This document shows, piece after piece, positions 20,706 to 33,270 of a stretch of DNA of 64,000 bases. How positions within the stretch are numbered: the first letter of the stretch is position 1; every line of letters begins with the position of its first letter. The position numbers and the translations under genes were made by a program. Under the pieces are notes generated by a model. The model did not search any database and was not told the origin of the DNA. It saw nothing but the letters and a program-made list of their open reading frames with translations. Source of the stretch: Coptis chinensis (Eukaryota; Streptophyta; Magnoliopsida; Ranunculales; Ranunculaceae); contig CM027378.1 of NCBI GenBank assembly GCA_015680905.1, positions 15,543,001 to 15,607,000 on the forward strand, in the 5' to 3' direction.

Positions 20706-23700
20706 GTAGAAGCCCCTTAACTCCTCTTGAAATCTTGCTCATAGAATTGGCAATCGAATACTATACTCCTGTCGACATACATTAAATATAGGCTCTTTTT
20801 AAATATAGATCATATAACTTTTGCACTATCCAAAATATTCATGTGTTAGTCTGGTGATTCATAAGGGATACTGGTATTGAATAGGCTTGAGGTTCTAGAA
20901 GTCGAGTATTCGATTGTGACAATCTTGCTCATAGAATTGTAGAATTGGCAATTGAATACTATACCTCCTAGAAAATGTATTCAAACTATTTTGTAGCCAT
21001 TATTACTCAAAACAACTTTCCTTGCTTCATTCCATCACATATTACGGAGTGGTATTTCTAAGTTTTCACTTAAGAAATCCAAGTTTTTATATTCTTCTTT
21101 ATGAGAAATTTTTCTCTATAGCGTATGGCCATGCCCTGTCTATGCTTTTAATTTAATTGCACAATTGAAGAGAGTGAGGGTAATAATCATAGATGATGGC
21201 GCATAACTCAGGTTGAGACTATGCCCCAGAGCACCTCCTCAAGTAAAGGCTTACATAGTCGCTTGATTGAGGGTTACAGTCAAAGAATCCGCCATGGCAT
21301 ATATAATGACTAATGATCACATATAATTACCAATGTCGTTGGATGGCAATATGAAACCAAAAACCTTCATTGTTACGTACCCTTGAACATACTTCATAGA
21401 TTTTTGTGGCACTTTAACGCTCTCAGTCGTCATAGATTTCTAGTCATTTTATTTACCTCTCCTGTAGAACAAGCTACAATAGGAATAATTCATAAGTTTA
21501 TCTTAGTAGCAATCAACTAAAACTAATGGGAAGACATAACAGTTTGTGACTCCTGTAGTCAATTCCCTTCGTATGAAGCCATTGAACTATTCATATTAGT
21601 TAAACTATTCATATTAGTAAGTTAATAGCAAACAATGCATTGCAGTCATAATTTTATGCTGCATAACTAGCGACAAGGCTTGCACATTGGCTAGGACTGC
21701 AACAAGTACACCTATTTGGAGACATTCAATGTGTCACTAAAGCCTTAATTAACTGGAGGAACTACTGTAGTGAGATTGGTGTGAGTTACTCAAACACTAT
21801 AGGAAGAACATTCTAGCAGCTAAAATATACATGGGCAGCAATAGGCTTCGCTTGAAAAGAAAGGAGCAACATGTGGTTTAAGAATAGGGCCTCTGAGTCG
21901 CAATGGTATATAGATATCTACATCAATTCGATCCAGAAAAGAAAATGTTCTCAGCAAGGTAATGCTTTTCGTTGTTTCTTTCGAGCTATATACGTTTATT
22001 AATTATGTAATAAAAAATTAAATATGATTAGAATATACTTATTCAAAGTTTGTAGTGGAGAATACAAAAACAAGTATGGAAGACTTATAAACCATTGAGA
22101 ACATTAACCAACAATATTAGGAAGCACTCGGGACTCAGGAAGACATATGTAAAGTGACATAACTAAACAAAGATATTATCTATAGTTTGTTACATAGATG
22201 CGATGGTTGTCGGCTTAGATCGAGATGGTAGACATTATGTTGCATAACTTTGGAAAAATAATTGAATGGTTACGAGTATTTTATTCTAGAACATTTAAGC
22301 TTTGTTTGCCTTTCTCTTCTATTATAGTAGGACTATACATCTTTACTAGACTTTAGTTCTAACTCTTTGTACGTATAAGACCTTCCCATTCAACTCGGTA
22401 ATTTTGAAAGCATGCGTGCAATTTTAACATATAGTGACCGGCCGACTCACTATTTGTGATACTTCATCTTTACGGTACTTGGTGAGTAGCTACTAGATAT
22501 AGACAACTCAATCCTTCCTTCTTTATGAATTTGTCAGGGATGATCTTAATGTTTTATTATTGTTTGTTTGTTAAGGATATGTTGAATAGGGAAATGATTG
22601 TCGACCTTATGGTATATTCTATAGGGTGCTACCTATTGTAAAGCAGAAGAAGAGGGAGAATCGGTACAACCCTGAAAGGAATTGAACAAGCACAAATACG
22701 AGGTATGTAAAAATGAATTCTACACTGATGGTTTTAGAAACTATTTAATTAATGAGATGAAAATTTGATTGCAATATATGGTATTACCTCGAATGTTCAA
22801 AATCGAAGTTTTGGTTTTCAACATTTTCAGCGACTAGATTGTTCTTTTTGAATGATGCATTATGTCAAAATTCCAACTTTTTTTTCCCCCACCTATTCCA
22901 AGTTCCGCATTAGCTTATTGTTCACTAACAGTATAGGCATTGCATGGTGAATATAGTAGGCACTAGACAGGGATACATAATATGTTTTTACACCCTTAAT
23001 CCATTTCAGAAACAAATTATGATTCATTTTCTTTTTTTCTTCATTTTTTGGGGACCAATTCGGACTTGATTCCAATAATGGCCACAAGCGAGTGGGGAAG
23101 GGGGCTACTAACAGAGGACAGTGACTAAGCTTCTACCATGACGCTTAAGTACACTAACAGACCAGGGGCTGGTCTAATTCAAAGACATCAACTGTTTAGA
23201 GAGGCGTCACTTTGCTGATAAAAATGTATCACATATATTGTTATAGACTTCTCTTTCATCATTTTCAGTGTAACGAGAGAAGGGTAGACTTTAAGAGTTT
23301 TGAAGAAAACGAATTCGTTTCTTAATTCGGGCTTTTGAAGAGAACAAATTTTTTAATTGAATCCAAACAAGTTCAGAGATGAATTTACTGAAACTCTTCA
23401 ATTCCCTTCTTTCCTTCTTTATTATCTTTATCTATTTGGTATTTTTTTTTCACAATCATTATATTATCGTTGTTGTTTGATGATTAAAATGACATGTGAC
23501 TACAAAGGTGACGATGATCAACGATGACATGTGACTACTAGAAACTAGGTATGCATCCTTCTTCAAACCAAATAGTGCAACATATTTCTTGAAATTAATT
23601 GTGAAATTAATTGCGACGTATTTTAACAATGGCAGTGTACTTTGAATATGGAGCATTGTGATTGCTCAGCAACTGAGGAACAGACTTACAGAGGTAACTC

Positions 23701-24880
23701 TATCAAACTTAAATGGTTATCTGGGGTAGAAAATTTGTATGTTACTGAAAAGTAAAAGTAGATCGATATCACGTTGTGGTGGAATCCATGACAAAGAATA
23801 ATCTATCTTCTTGGTTTTAGATTCTTTGCCAACAACCATGCATCAACCTTGATTTTCTCCCTGACTTGGTGCTTTGTGAGTTGATAGTGTCTAACAATAC
23901 ATACGAGTTAAATGTCGCCATAAGTATGATAACTAGATTGGCATTCTATTAGTGATCTTTGTAGCAGCCGTGTGAACATAATTTGTTGTTGACTTTTTCT
24001 TTCTGTTACATTTCTTTTTACTAGGGAATTTTATTGAATATGCATGTCCAATGAGATGAGGAACCCAAAATTGCAGGTCTTGCATGTGATATCACCACTA
24101 TTTAACTTTGAACTTTTAATTCACCCTTAAGATAAAACTTTTGGGGGTTTGTTTCTTTTCATTTTTTCCAGTTTTTGGTTTGTGAATTACAAGCACCTCA
24201 TATAAACATGTAGTAACCTTTTTAACTGCCAAAATCAGTAATTAGGATCTGCAATGTCCATTAAAATGAGATATGAATTTATAGGCATATACTTTGAACA
24301 CTAAACCTTCTAGTGTAGTGATACGTCCTTTTCAATTCTTTTGAACACCATTATTGGTGTCATCCAAATACCTTTTATAAAAGTTTACAGAGCTCATCTC
24401 ATCAAATCAACACGTACTTCTTCACTGTTACACATATATATACATTGTCATATAGTTAGACAGTAGTGGTTTTATTTAAATTAATCCAATGTTTTAAGCC
24501 AATTAGGAATATTAATATCGGTGTCCTATTGGCTACTACTGGGTATGTTTTCAACCTCTCAGTGAAAACTAATAAATATGTTTTTAGAATGTAGCTTCAA
24601 GTACCATTATAACCTAGGAAGAACAAATAGAAATTCGAGAAATATCAAGATTCAAGAAGTGGTGGTACTACTATTACAATATTTTGCTTTTTGAGTAGGT
24701 TTGCCATAAGGTATGGCCCTTCACAGCTCATTTAGTAAGTTATTAATAGAATACTCTGCAAGCTAAAGAGTGAAACAAAATAATATTCAATTGCTAGGTT
24801 CTCACAAGGCTTAATCATTGATTGATATGGTGGTGTTTAATTGAATATCCTTAGTCTAACTTTTTAAAGTGGTTTCATAG
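20706..24880. other. 4-kb stretch without recognised gene
   Basis: No coding exon I could identify on either strand. A 35-bp segment (AATCTTGCTCATAGAATTGG and following bases) occurs at about 20733 and again at about 20922, a short local duplication. The 3' exons of the DUF2358 gene should lie here if it were complete, but were not seen. Confidence 0.4.
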
Positions 24881-24889
24881 AATATAGTA

Positions 24890-25330
24890 GTGCTTGGTGG
24901 TAACTGTTGCAAATTCCGAAATGCCAAAGGAAGAAAAAATTCTTCTGTATCATCTGATCAATCCAAGGCATCTCCTTATCCTTGCAGCTCGAGGAGCTCC
25001 TTGCAGTATCTACCTAAGCCCCTTTTAGAGGATGTTAAAGAATGGGATCGGAAGAAGCCAAGTGCCCTGTGTGCACGAAGCATCCGCATAACGTTGTTCT
25101 CCGTCTATGTTCCTCCCAGGAGAAGGGCTACCGTCCATTCATGTGTGACACAACACTCAAACTACGTTATTCAGTTCCACAAGTCATTTGCATAAAACCT
25201 TTCAATTGTTCCACTTCAATCAAGAAGAAACTACTCATCAGGAATTGCTCAAGAAACAAGGAGAGAAACCAGAAGGTAGAGCCTACTAGATGCAAGGCGT
25301 GTAGAAAATGCCTTGAGTGTGCCCATTTCT
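24890..25330 (+). pseudogene. Decayed DUF1644-type zinc-finger protein gene
   Basis: The first frame encodes RKNSSVSSDQSKASPYPCSS, SLQYLPKPLLEDVKEWDRKK. Read in a second frame, the conserved core follows: KCPVCTKHPHNVVLRLCSSQ, EKGYRPFMCDT, then back in the first frame HSNYVIQFHKSFA. This is the DUF1644 signature (CPVCMEHPHNAVLLLCSS, KGCRPYMCDTS..HSNCLDQFCKSF), a family of plant RING/C2H2-like proteins tied to stress responses. The Cys residues of the first knuckle are kept, but at least two frame changes and the loss of the C-terminal part show it is dead. It has no clear partner nearby. Confidence 0.75.
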
Positions 25331-25334
25331 AGTC

Positions 25335-27099
<1,765 letters not shown>

Positions 27100-27107
27100 A
27101 TTTTAAT

Positions 27108-27847
27108 GGGGCGCGGTATTGGCACCCCCATAAATGGGACTAGCACCCCTTTGACAAAAAGTAAAACAATAATGTTTATTCGTTATATATGTCCTTTTAC
27201 ACTCCACATGCCTATAGTTCTACGACAGGCAGTTGCCGTGAGATCTCATATCCCACGGCAGGCAGTTGCCGCGAGATCACACAATCTACGGTATCGGGTT
27301 GCCGCGAGATCCCATATCCCACGGCAAGCAGTTGTCGTGGCATATTTTTTTGTGTTTTTTGTTTTTTTTTTTCACTTAAATTTTGTGTATTTAACACACA
27401 CGACATATGGATACCTCATTTTCTTCTTTAAAGTTTCTTTATACACTCCAAGAACAACACCAAAACCATGACAAAAAAAATGTACAATCGAGCTATAATT
27501 TTGCTATCTCGCGGCAAATATTTTCATATACTATAAGAAATTTTTGGATCAAATTAATGAAGAAGAGTTTTGATAATTAACACAAACAAAGACTCCATTT
27601 TAGTAAACAAAATCATCTCGCGGCAACTAACTTTTTTTTACGGTGGCTATTAAAAAAAAAAGGACCCACGGCAATCATCTTCCGTGGAATATGGGATCTC
27701 GCGGCAGCTGCTTGCCGTGGATTGTGCGATCCCGCAGCAGTTGCTTGCCATTAGTGTTTTTTGTGTATTTAATGGAGGGGTGCTAGTACATTTGAATTGG
27801 TCAAAAGGGTGCTAGTCCCATTTATAGGGGTGTCAATACCGCGACCC
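27108..27847. mobile_element. 740-bp foldback DNA transposon with 8-bp TSD
   Basis: The ends are long inverted repeats. The left end starts GGGGCGCGGTATTGGCACCC and the right end, reversed, starts GGGTCGCGGTATTGACACCC; similarity continues through ATAAATGGGACTAGCACCC. Flanks are a perfect 8-bp duplication ATTTTAAT (27100-27107, 27848-27855), which fits hAT or Mutator-type insertion. The interior has a second layer of symmetry: GC-rich modules around CCACGGCAGGCAGTTGCCGC and CGCGAGATCCCATATCCCAC occur as repeats on the left (27230-27345) and inverted on the right (27670-27755). No transposase is present. The whole RNA could fold into a long imperfect hairpin. Confidence 0.9.
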
Positions 27848-27855
27848 ATTTTAAT

Positions 27856-28443
27856 TAAATGAATTTGTCAATGAACTTTTATTTATTTTTTTTGCTAGAT
27901 TTCTTAGATTTGAATTAATCAATTTCCAACTAAGAGATTGACAATGTGTTGATGAAAACTATATCATTGAACATGATTACAACGAACTACTGTTTTTAGT
28001 TTCCTTGAAAGAATCATTATACTTCCTCAAAAGAATTAGTACAAAGAAAACTTAATTTCATATGGCAGGCCCGCTATTAATTTTTGATGCTACTGATACA
28101 TCAATTATATTTCAGTGGAGGAAGGCCAATCAATACTTTGCCAATAGTAGGTAATGCAGCTAATGGTAGGTAACACTGGGTAATGCTGTATTGTAGTTGT
28201 TAATAGTTTGATAAAAGTAAATCAGGTCATTGTGAATTATCAATGTAGCAGGCCCGGCCGTAGGCAGGATAATTGGCTAGTTTAAAAAGGATGGTTGAGT
28301 TTAAAAATTACAAAAGAACTATAGAGGGAAGTTACGTCCGAACATATTATAAATTCACGCGTCATTCCAAGTGACCCCCAAGTTTTTTAACTTGTATTCA
28401 AGTGAGAAATTCTCCACCCCCTCTATTAGCTATTAGTTTATTA
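27856..28443. other. Unassigned intergenic stretch
   Basis: No gene recognised. A GC-rich run GCAGGCCCGGCCGTAGGCAG near 28249-28268 resembles a transposon end, but I found no partner. Confidence 0.35.
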
Positions 28444-28765
28444 GAGCATCTCCAATGGGAGGTGTAAATCGTATAGAGTGGAAAGTTTATACCCAAGTGT
28501 TAAAAAACTCTATCAAATAAACTATTAGTTAATAGGAGTGAGAAATTCCCCATCTCGCTATTAGTTGATAAATAGCCCTGACGACACTTGCATCACTTCA
28601 AAGTATCATCAAAATTGAACTTTTTTACACTTCTCCATTGGGAATAATATAGGGTGGATATTTGTGAGCTATACAATAATTTGCAATTGGAGTTGTAAAA
28701 TCCTAATGGCACCTAAGTGGAGCCTATGTGGAGGTATAATTTTACACCCACCATTGGAGATGCTC
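28444..28765. mobile_element. MITE, 322 bp, ends GAGCATCTCCAATGG
   Basis: The terminal inverted repeats GAGCATCTCCAATGGGAGG (28444) and GAGCATCTCCAATGGTGGG (reverse of 28765) continue into GTGTAAA on both sides. Flanks are TTA on the left and CTA on the right, close to the 3-bp TWA duplication of PIF/Harbinger (Tourist) MITEs. Just beyond, at about 28800-28848, is a diverged second right end (TTTACACC, then CCATTGGTGATGTTCTAA), so a related copy may have been invaded. Part of another copy lies at 9930-10110. Confidence 0.8.
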
Positions 28766-28918
28766 CTAGTTATTACCTACGCTTTACAACCCCCGTCGGA
28801 ACAAGTTTTACACCATATATTTACAACTGCCATTGGTGATGTTCTAACTGTTCAGATAAAAAACCAAACAGTAAGTGAGAAAGTAATTACAAAAAACAGA
28901 TTGGTAGGGAAATGTTCC

Positions 28919-28924
28919 TTTATT
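28919..28924 (-). terminator. Poly(A) signal of the RAMP4/SERP gene
   Basis: AATAAA on the minus strand, about 135 bases past the stop codon at 29058. The spacing suits a plant near-upstream element. Confidence 0.5.
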
Positions 28925-29057
28925 ACTCATAAGGTATTACAATTGCAAAAACCAACCATGTCCACTATCACATTCATATTCTTACATACTATTTTGAGTT
29001 AACAGAAACCTAATCTTGAGTTCTTGACCAGAAGTCGACCAGATATTGTAATCATAA

Positions 29058-31138
29058 TCAAGCCGCGCCTCCGCTTGTTGCTGTACGGATGATTTGGAAC
29101 AAAGCTGAGATGGAAAACATTCAAATTAGTAAATTCTAAAATGTAGGTTACACAGTAAAGCTAATCATCTTAGTAGATGATGATTTAATGATCTGGTCTA
29201 AAGATTAAAGTCAAGTACCACTAACACAAATAAAATAATTGAAATCAATAATTTGAGTACAATTCGCAATCTACAAACAGGCAGCCCAACAGGGGTCGCG
29301 ACTTTCCTGTTTATGAGCAATTCCTCCAAAGAAATAAAATGAAGCTTGTAAATGATGAAAACAGGCACATATACTCCTTTATAAATACTATCAACAAAGA
29401 TCAGGCTAAACCCCTTAGAAGATCAAACTGCAAAAGGACCATTTACCTACAGATCAATATGCCCCTGAGGTGCCAAAAGAAAGTAAATATGGCCAGAAAA
29501 CAGTAAGGGCAACAAGGAAATGCTGAGCCCTGTCAACACAGTCCAGTGCCCAATACGAGCTGGAACTTGGTGCGAATCTTAAGTTGTAATGCTCAATAAG
29601 AATAATAGTGGAAGTAAATTGAAACTCTTGGATGATGTAAACAGTAGCAGATGGCGAACAAACCCAAATTGGTATGGTTTGTGGTGGTAAGAACCAATAA
29701 AAGAAATTCGTGAAAACGTTGCCACAGATCCGGCTCCAAATTCCACTAGGCATAATACTTTTTGTGTCTCGTAGTGTCTGCTCAGTTGTGGGTCCACAAA
29801 CTAATACTTTTTGGTCGAACGTCAAAAGTTAAGGGTCATGATCATCATTTTATTTTACCAAGGAATGGCACTCGATTCTGAATTACATTTATTTCTGCAC
29901 ACCTACGCTTTGTGTAGATGGAAAGACGCTTTTGTGTTTCGGAATGTTTTGCACATTTGTTGCTATTTCCTGTTTATGACAATGGTTCTATTGTAAGGAT
30001 ACTTCATTACTTTTTCTATGATTCTATATTATTATATCAATAAAAATACCAACAAAATACCTATTTACAGATCAAAAAATAAATGCTAAATGTAGTCAGC
30101 ATGTGCAGCAAAAGAAATATGACATGGAAAAGATAAATCATCATATATAATTTGCACGTACTGAAAGGTCAATTAAGATTTAACAAGGAGCTAACAACTT
30201 AGCGTACTATAACTTATGTGTTGAGATGTAGTTCTACGGCAGGCAATCAGCAACTTCAAAACTCGGTCGAGGAGGACCTAAGACACTTGCCTAAGTATGA
30301 CAATGGTGCCAAGGATCTCATTTTGCGTAGTCTTGATCCCAGCACTTTTCACTCCCACTTCAACAAACCAATATAATTCACTCGCCAAAACATGATTGCG
30401 AATAACACAGACCTAAGAGGAAAAGATAGTGAAACCAATCATTTTCAATTATTTCTTCTTCACCATTTTTCTGTAAGACATCTCTATATGTTCTTCCCTT
30501 TTCCATATATCCATTTCCCTATTCCACCACCTATTACTACATCACATGTAAATACTAACCCCCCTTAGATCCGCCCCTGAGCATATAATCCGCTACTTGT
30601 TTCAAAAAGTCATATGCCTTTTCTAAAATACAAGAAACGATGAAACCATATTATATGCTTAAAACAAACATGCAGATAACAAAATGACAGATTAACAGTT
30701 ATGTTAAAGTTAAAAGGAGAAAAAACTCACATGAACCAATGACAACGAAGACAAAGAAGCCAAGCACGATGGGTGTAACTGGATAGTCAGCCCCTTTCTT
30801 TGCAGTTGTTTCAGGCACTGCTCCTCTCTTAGTAATGTTCTTCTCAAACTTCTCCACCTTCCTATCTGCAAGACGCCTTGAAGTTGTCTACAAAAATTTT
30901 CATATCCGGCAATCAGATCTTAATTCAACAGCATAAAATAAATGGATTTTCAAAGTTCAATAGTATAGAGAATAATTAAACCAAACCACATTTACATAAT
31001 AATAAATAATAGTCACGGGGATTGATCTGATCTATAAAACAAAACCCAGATCTAATATGTAACCCTGACAATCCGTTTAAAATCAGACCAACGAATCTTA
31101 AATTGGAAGGAAAAGAGAGATTGAGTGATTATTACCAT
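29058..31138 (-). CDS. RAMP4/SERP-type stress-associated ER membrane protein, intact, three exons
   Basis: RAMP4/SERP proteins are small tail-anchored proteins bound to the Sec61 translocon, linked to protection of membrane proteins during ER stress. Coding exons: 31138-31136 (only the ATG), 30887-30731 and 29104-29058 (stop TGA). All introns are GT-AG; the second is 1,626 bp. Joined, they give 68 residues, the usual length. Exon 2 opens TTSRRLADRKVEKFEKNITK, a basic cytosolic region, then RGAVPETTAKKGADYPV. The membrane anchor is PIVLGFFVFVVIGSSLFQII, and the C-terminus is RTATSGGAA. There is no frame break. Unusually, the start codon is the last three bases of exon 1, so exon 1 is otherwise untranslated. 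A TATA box lies about 100 bases upstream. This is the only gene in the window I would call functional. Confidence 0.93.
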
Positions 31139-31230
31139 CGTTGGGATCGAAGCGAGGAGATCTGCCGATGAGCGGTTTTTTTTTTTTTTTGGTTGCCGAA
31201 AGGAAGTAATGACTAATGAAAACGCGTTTG

Positions 31231-31250
31231 GGGTGTTGTATATATAATAG
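31231..31250 (-). promoter_or_regulatory. Probable TATA box region of the RAMP4/SERP gene
   Basis: On the minus strand CTATTATATATACAAC lies 95-115 bases upstream of the ATG, leaving room for a leader of about 70-80 bases. That leader contains a poly(A) run (31178-31191) and a CT-rich segment close to the start codon. Confidence 0.5.
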
Positions 31251-31494
31251 ACACACACGGCACACTGATTACAAAGCCGACATTTCCTAATTCTTACGGA
31301 CTTTTGTTTTTTATTCCAAGTAGCGCTGCCGTTACTTGAATGGATATTAGGTTTTGTTGTTTGGTGGGTCGCACCGTCTCCGAACCTTGTTTTGTCCAAA
31401 TTCACAGTGGATTGAGTCTGTGAATCCACCCACCCCAAGTTACTAAACTTTTATTTGAATGAAGCCCAGCACATACTCAAATAAAAGCCCATCA

Positions 31495-31503
31495 ACATTC
31501 TTT

Positions 31504-31535
<32 letters not shown>

Positions 31536-31558
31536 CGATAATACATTCTTTTGATTTT
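31495..31558 (-). repeat. Near-pure poly(A) retro-insertion with perfect 16-bp TSD
   Basis: The 16-base sequence ACATTCTTTTGATTTT occurs at 31495-31510 and again at 31543-31558. Between them is a 32-base insert of 25 T followed by CGATAAT. On the minus strand this is seven bases of body (ATTATCG) followed by a poly(A) tail. That is the structure of a target-primed retro-insertion cut short almost at once after the tail. Confidence 0.8.
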
Positions 31559-31603
31559 GATTCACTGAAACTCATCAATGATTCCATGATACGATGTTCT
31601 TCT

Positions 31604-32428
31604 TGTTGGAAAATCTAAGTGTGAATATAAAATAGTCCCATATATGAAAGATGGTGTATTTGAACAATTTTAAGAAGTTGATCTAGTGTTATATATTTTG
31701 GAATTCAAGTTGGATGCGAAGGGTTCAAACCCACTCCCCAACAAAATAGACATAGGAATATATTGAATATTCTATGGTTTAAGATTGGGCCTTAGGGGTC
31801 TTAGACTTGTATGGTTGTGATTACGTTTTTATTTTCAGATTTCATAAGCAGTTATCAAGAAGTTAATGAGGTTTAAATTTTGGATAAATGCATTTCTCTT
31901 TTCTGACAGTTATAAAACTCTTTAAATATGGTCGTGGAGAGACATATGCTTGAAGAGACAAAGTGACTCTTGGAACAGACATAGTGGTTGTTTGAAGAGA
32001 CACTTTATTTTTATTTAAACCCTTGTCTTGTTTATTCAAGAGGTTCGATCAAGATCTCAAAATCTAAGAGAAAGACTTGAAAATCATCATCCTCTTTTTC
32101 CCCATTTTGATTTTTTGAAGTTTTCATAGAAAGTACAAAAAAATCCATTCAAAGGTTCGCTAGGACTTCGAAGTTGTGGTGCTATACTTTGGAGTTACTG
32201 ATTGTTATATCTTGGCAAGACGACACTCGAAGAACTGTAAGCACTCAAACAGAGGTGAAATTCGTCTTTTGGACATTGCATTTGCAGTCCTCAATCATCA
32301 AGAGTAATTTCTTTTATTATTATTATTTCTTTTATTCTATAAAACATCATATTCTTTATTCATACTGTTATCAGTAAAGTTTTATTACTTTGTTCAATTT
32401 TCCATACAGTTGAAGTGTGGTTCCAACA
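31604..32428. mobile_element. Solo LTR, Copia-like (fossil)
   Basis: The unit begins TGTTGG and ends CCAACA, the inverted ends usual for Copia-type LTRs. It is 825 bp and flanked by CTTCT and CTTTT, a near-perfect 5-bp duplication. No primer site or internal region follows, so it looks like the product of recombination between two LTRs. The start TGTTGGAAAATCTAAGTGTG is typical of Copia LTRs in dicots as I remember them. The mismatch in the duplication suggests it is not recent. Confidence 0.7.
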
Positions 32429-32697
32429 CTTTTTCGGCTTGAAGATTAGCTTTACGAGTTGACTACTGACATGCAGGAGGATTATGGACATCCTTGCACT
32501 AGGAGCACACAACACATGAGTGATTGCGTTCCATACTTCCATTGTCTTAATTTGTGTCACAAAATTTGGATACTTTCAACTACTGAGAGATTGATACTAA
32601 TCTCATCCATCTCAGATAAGCATCTAGACGTACCGGATAAAATAAAAGCACAGAAGAGCAGTTATTGGTTGTCTTGCGACAAAGTAACTAAGCAAGC

Positions 32698-33270
32698 TAA
32701 GTCCAATGGTGCGCCATCCCACCAAATATGGCGAAAATTGTGATCCAATGGTGCGCAAAATACCAACCTGTAAACGCTATCACTATTAATTTACATATAC
32801 ATAGTGCGAGTTTTAGTGGAATGGCATATGGTCTACAAGCCAATATGAAAGGCGGGTAGAATATATTTGGCTAGCACGTCACTACAAATGGTATGTAGTA
32901 AGTGTTTGTTTAATATGCCACACGCCAAACATTTTCCACAAAATATTCCATTTTATTAAGTTACTATTCTACCCATAATCTTATCGATTTTATTCCATTT
33001 GGGTAAGGAGCGAGGAAGGGGCAAAATTGGGACAAGATTCAATTATTAAATATGTGTTGCACGCCACTAGGAGTGGTGTGTGGTAATACTTGCTTAATTT
33101 GGGCTACACGCCATTGGGAGAGGCGGCTATGAATTCGAAAATTTTCTTCACGCCTTTGGCACTAGTAGATGGTTTAGAAACCATTGGGTGCGACTTACAC
33201 AATCCGGTTAACACTATTCCTATGCTATTGTGCTATAGTGGGATAGTGTACAAAACCATTAGACTTAGAG
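32698..33270. mobile_element. Candidate MITE with CCAATGG-type ends
   Basis: The left end TAAGTCCAATGGTGCGCC and the reversed right end TAAGTCTAATGG are similar, and internal motifs such as TACACGCCATTGGGAGAGG and CACGCCACTAGGAGTGG repeat. It resembles in style the MITE at 46400-46807. The ends are diverged and a clean target duplication is not seen. Confidence 0.5.

Noticed and set aside
27106-27471. Open frames with repeated RQAVAARSHIP
   Set aside because: Repeats arise from the internal GC-rich modules of the foldback transposon.
29454-29825. 123-codon minus-strand frame inside intron 2 of the RAMP4 gene
   Set aside because: No recognisable domain, and it lies inside a well-defined intron.
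30560-30585. TTAGATCCGCCCCTGAG, resembling the right end of a hAT element
   Set aside because: No matching CAGGGGCGGATC left end found upstream, so no element can be defined.
31715-31740. GGGTTCAAACCC, similar to a tRNA T-loop
   Set aside because: Lies within the solo LTR; no tRNA arms around it.
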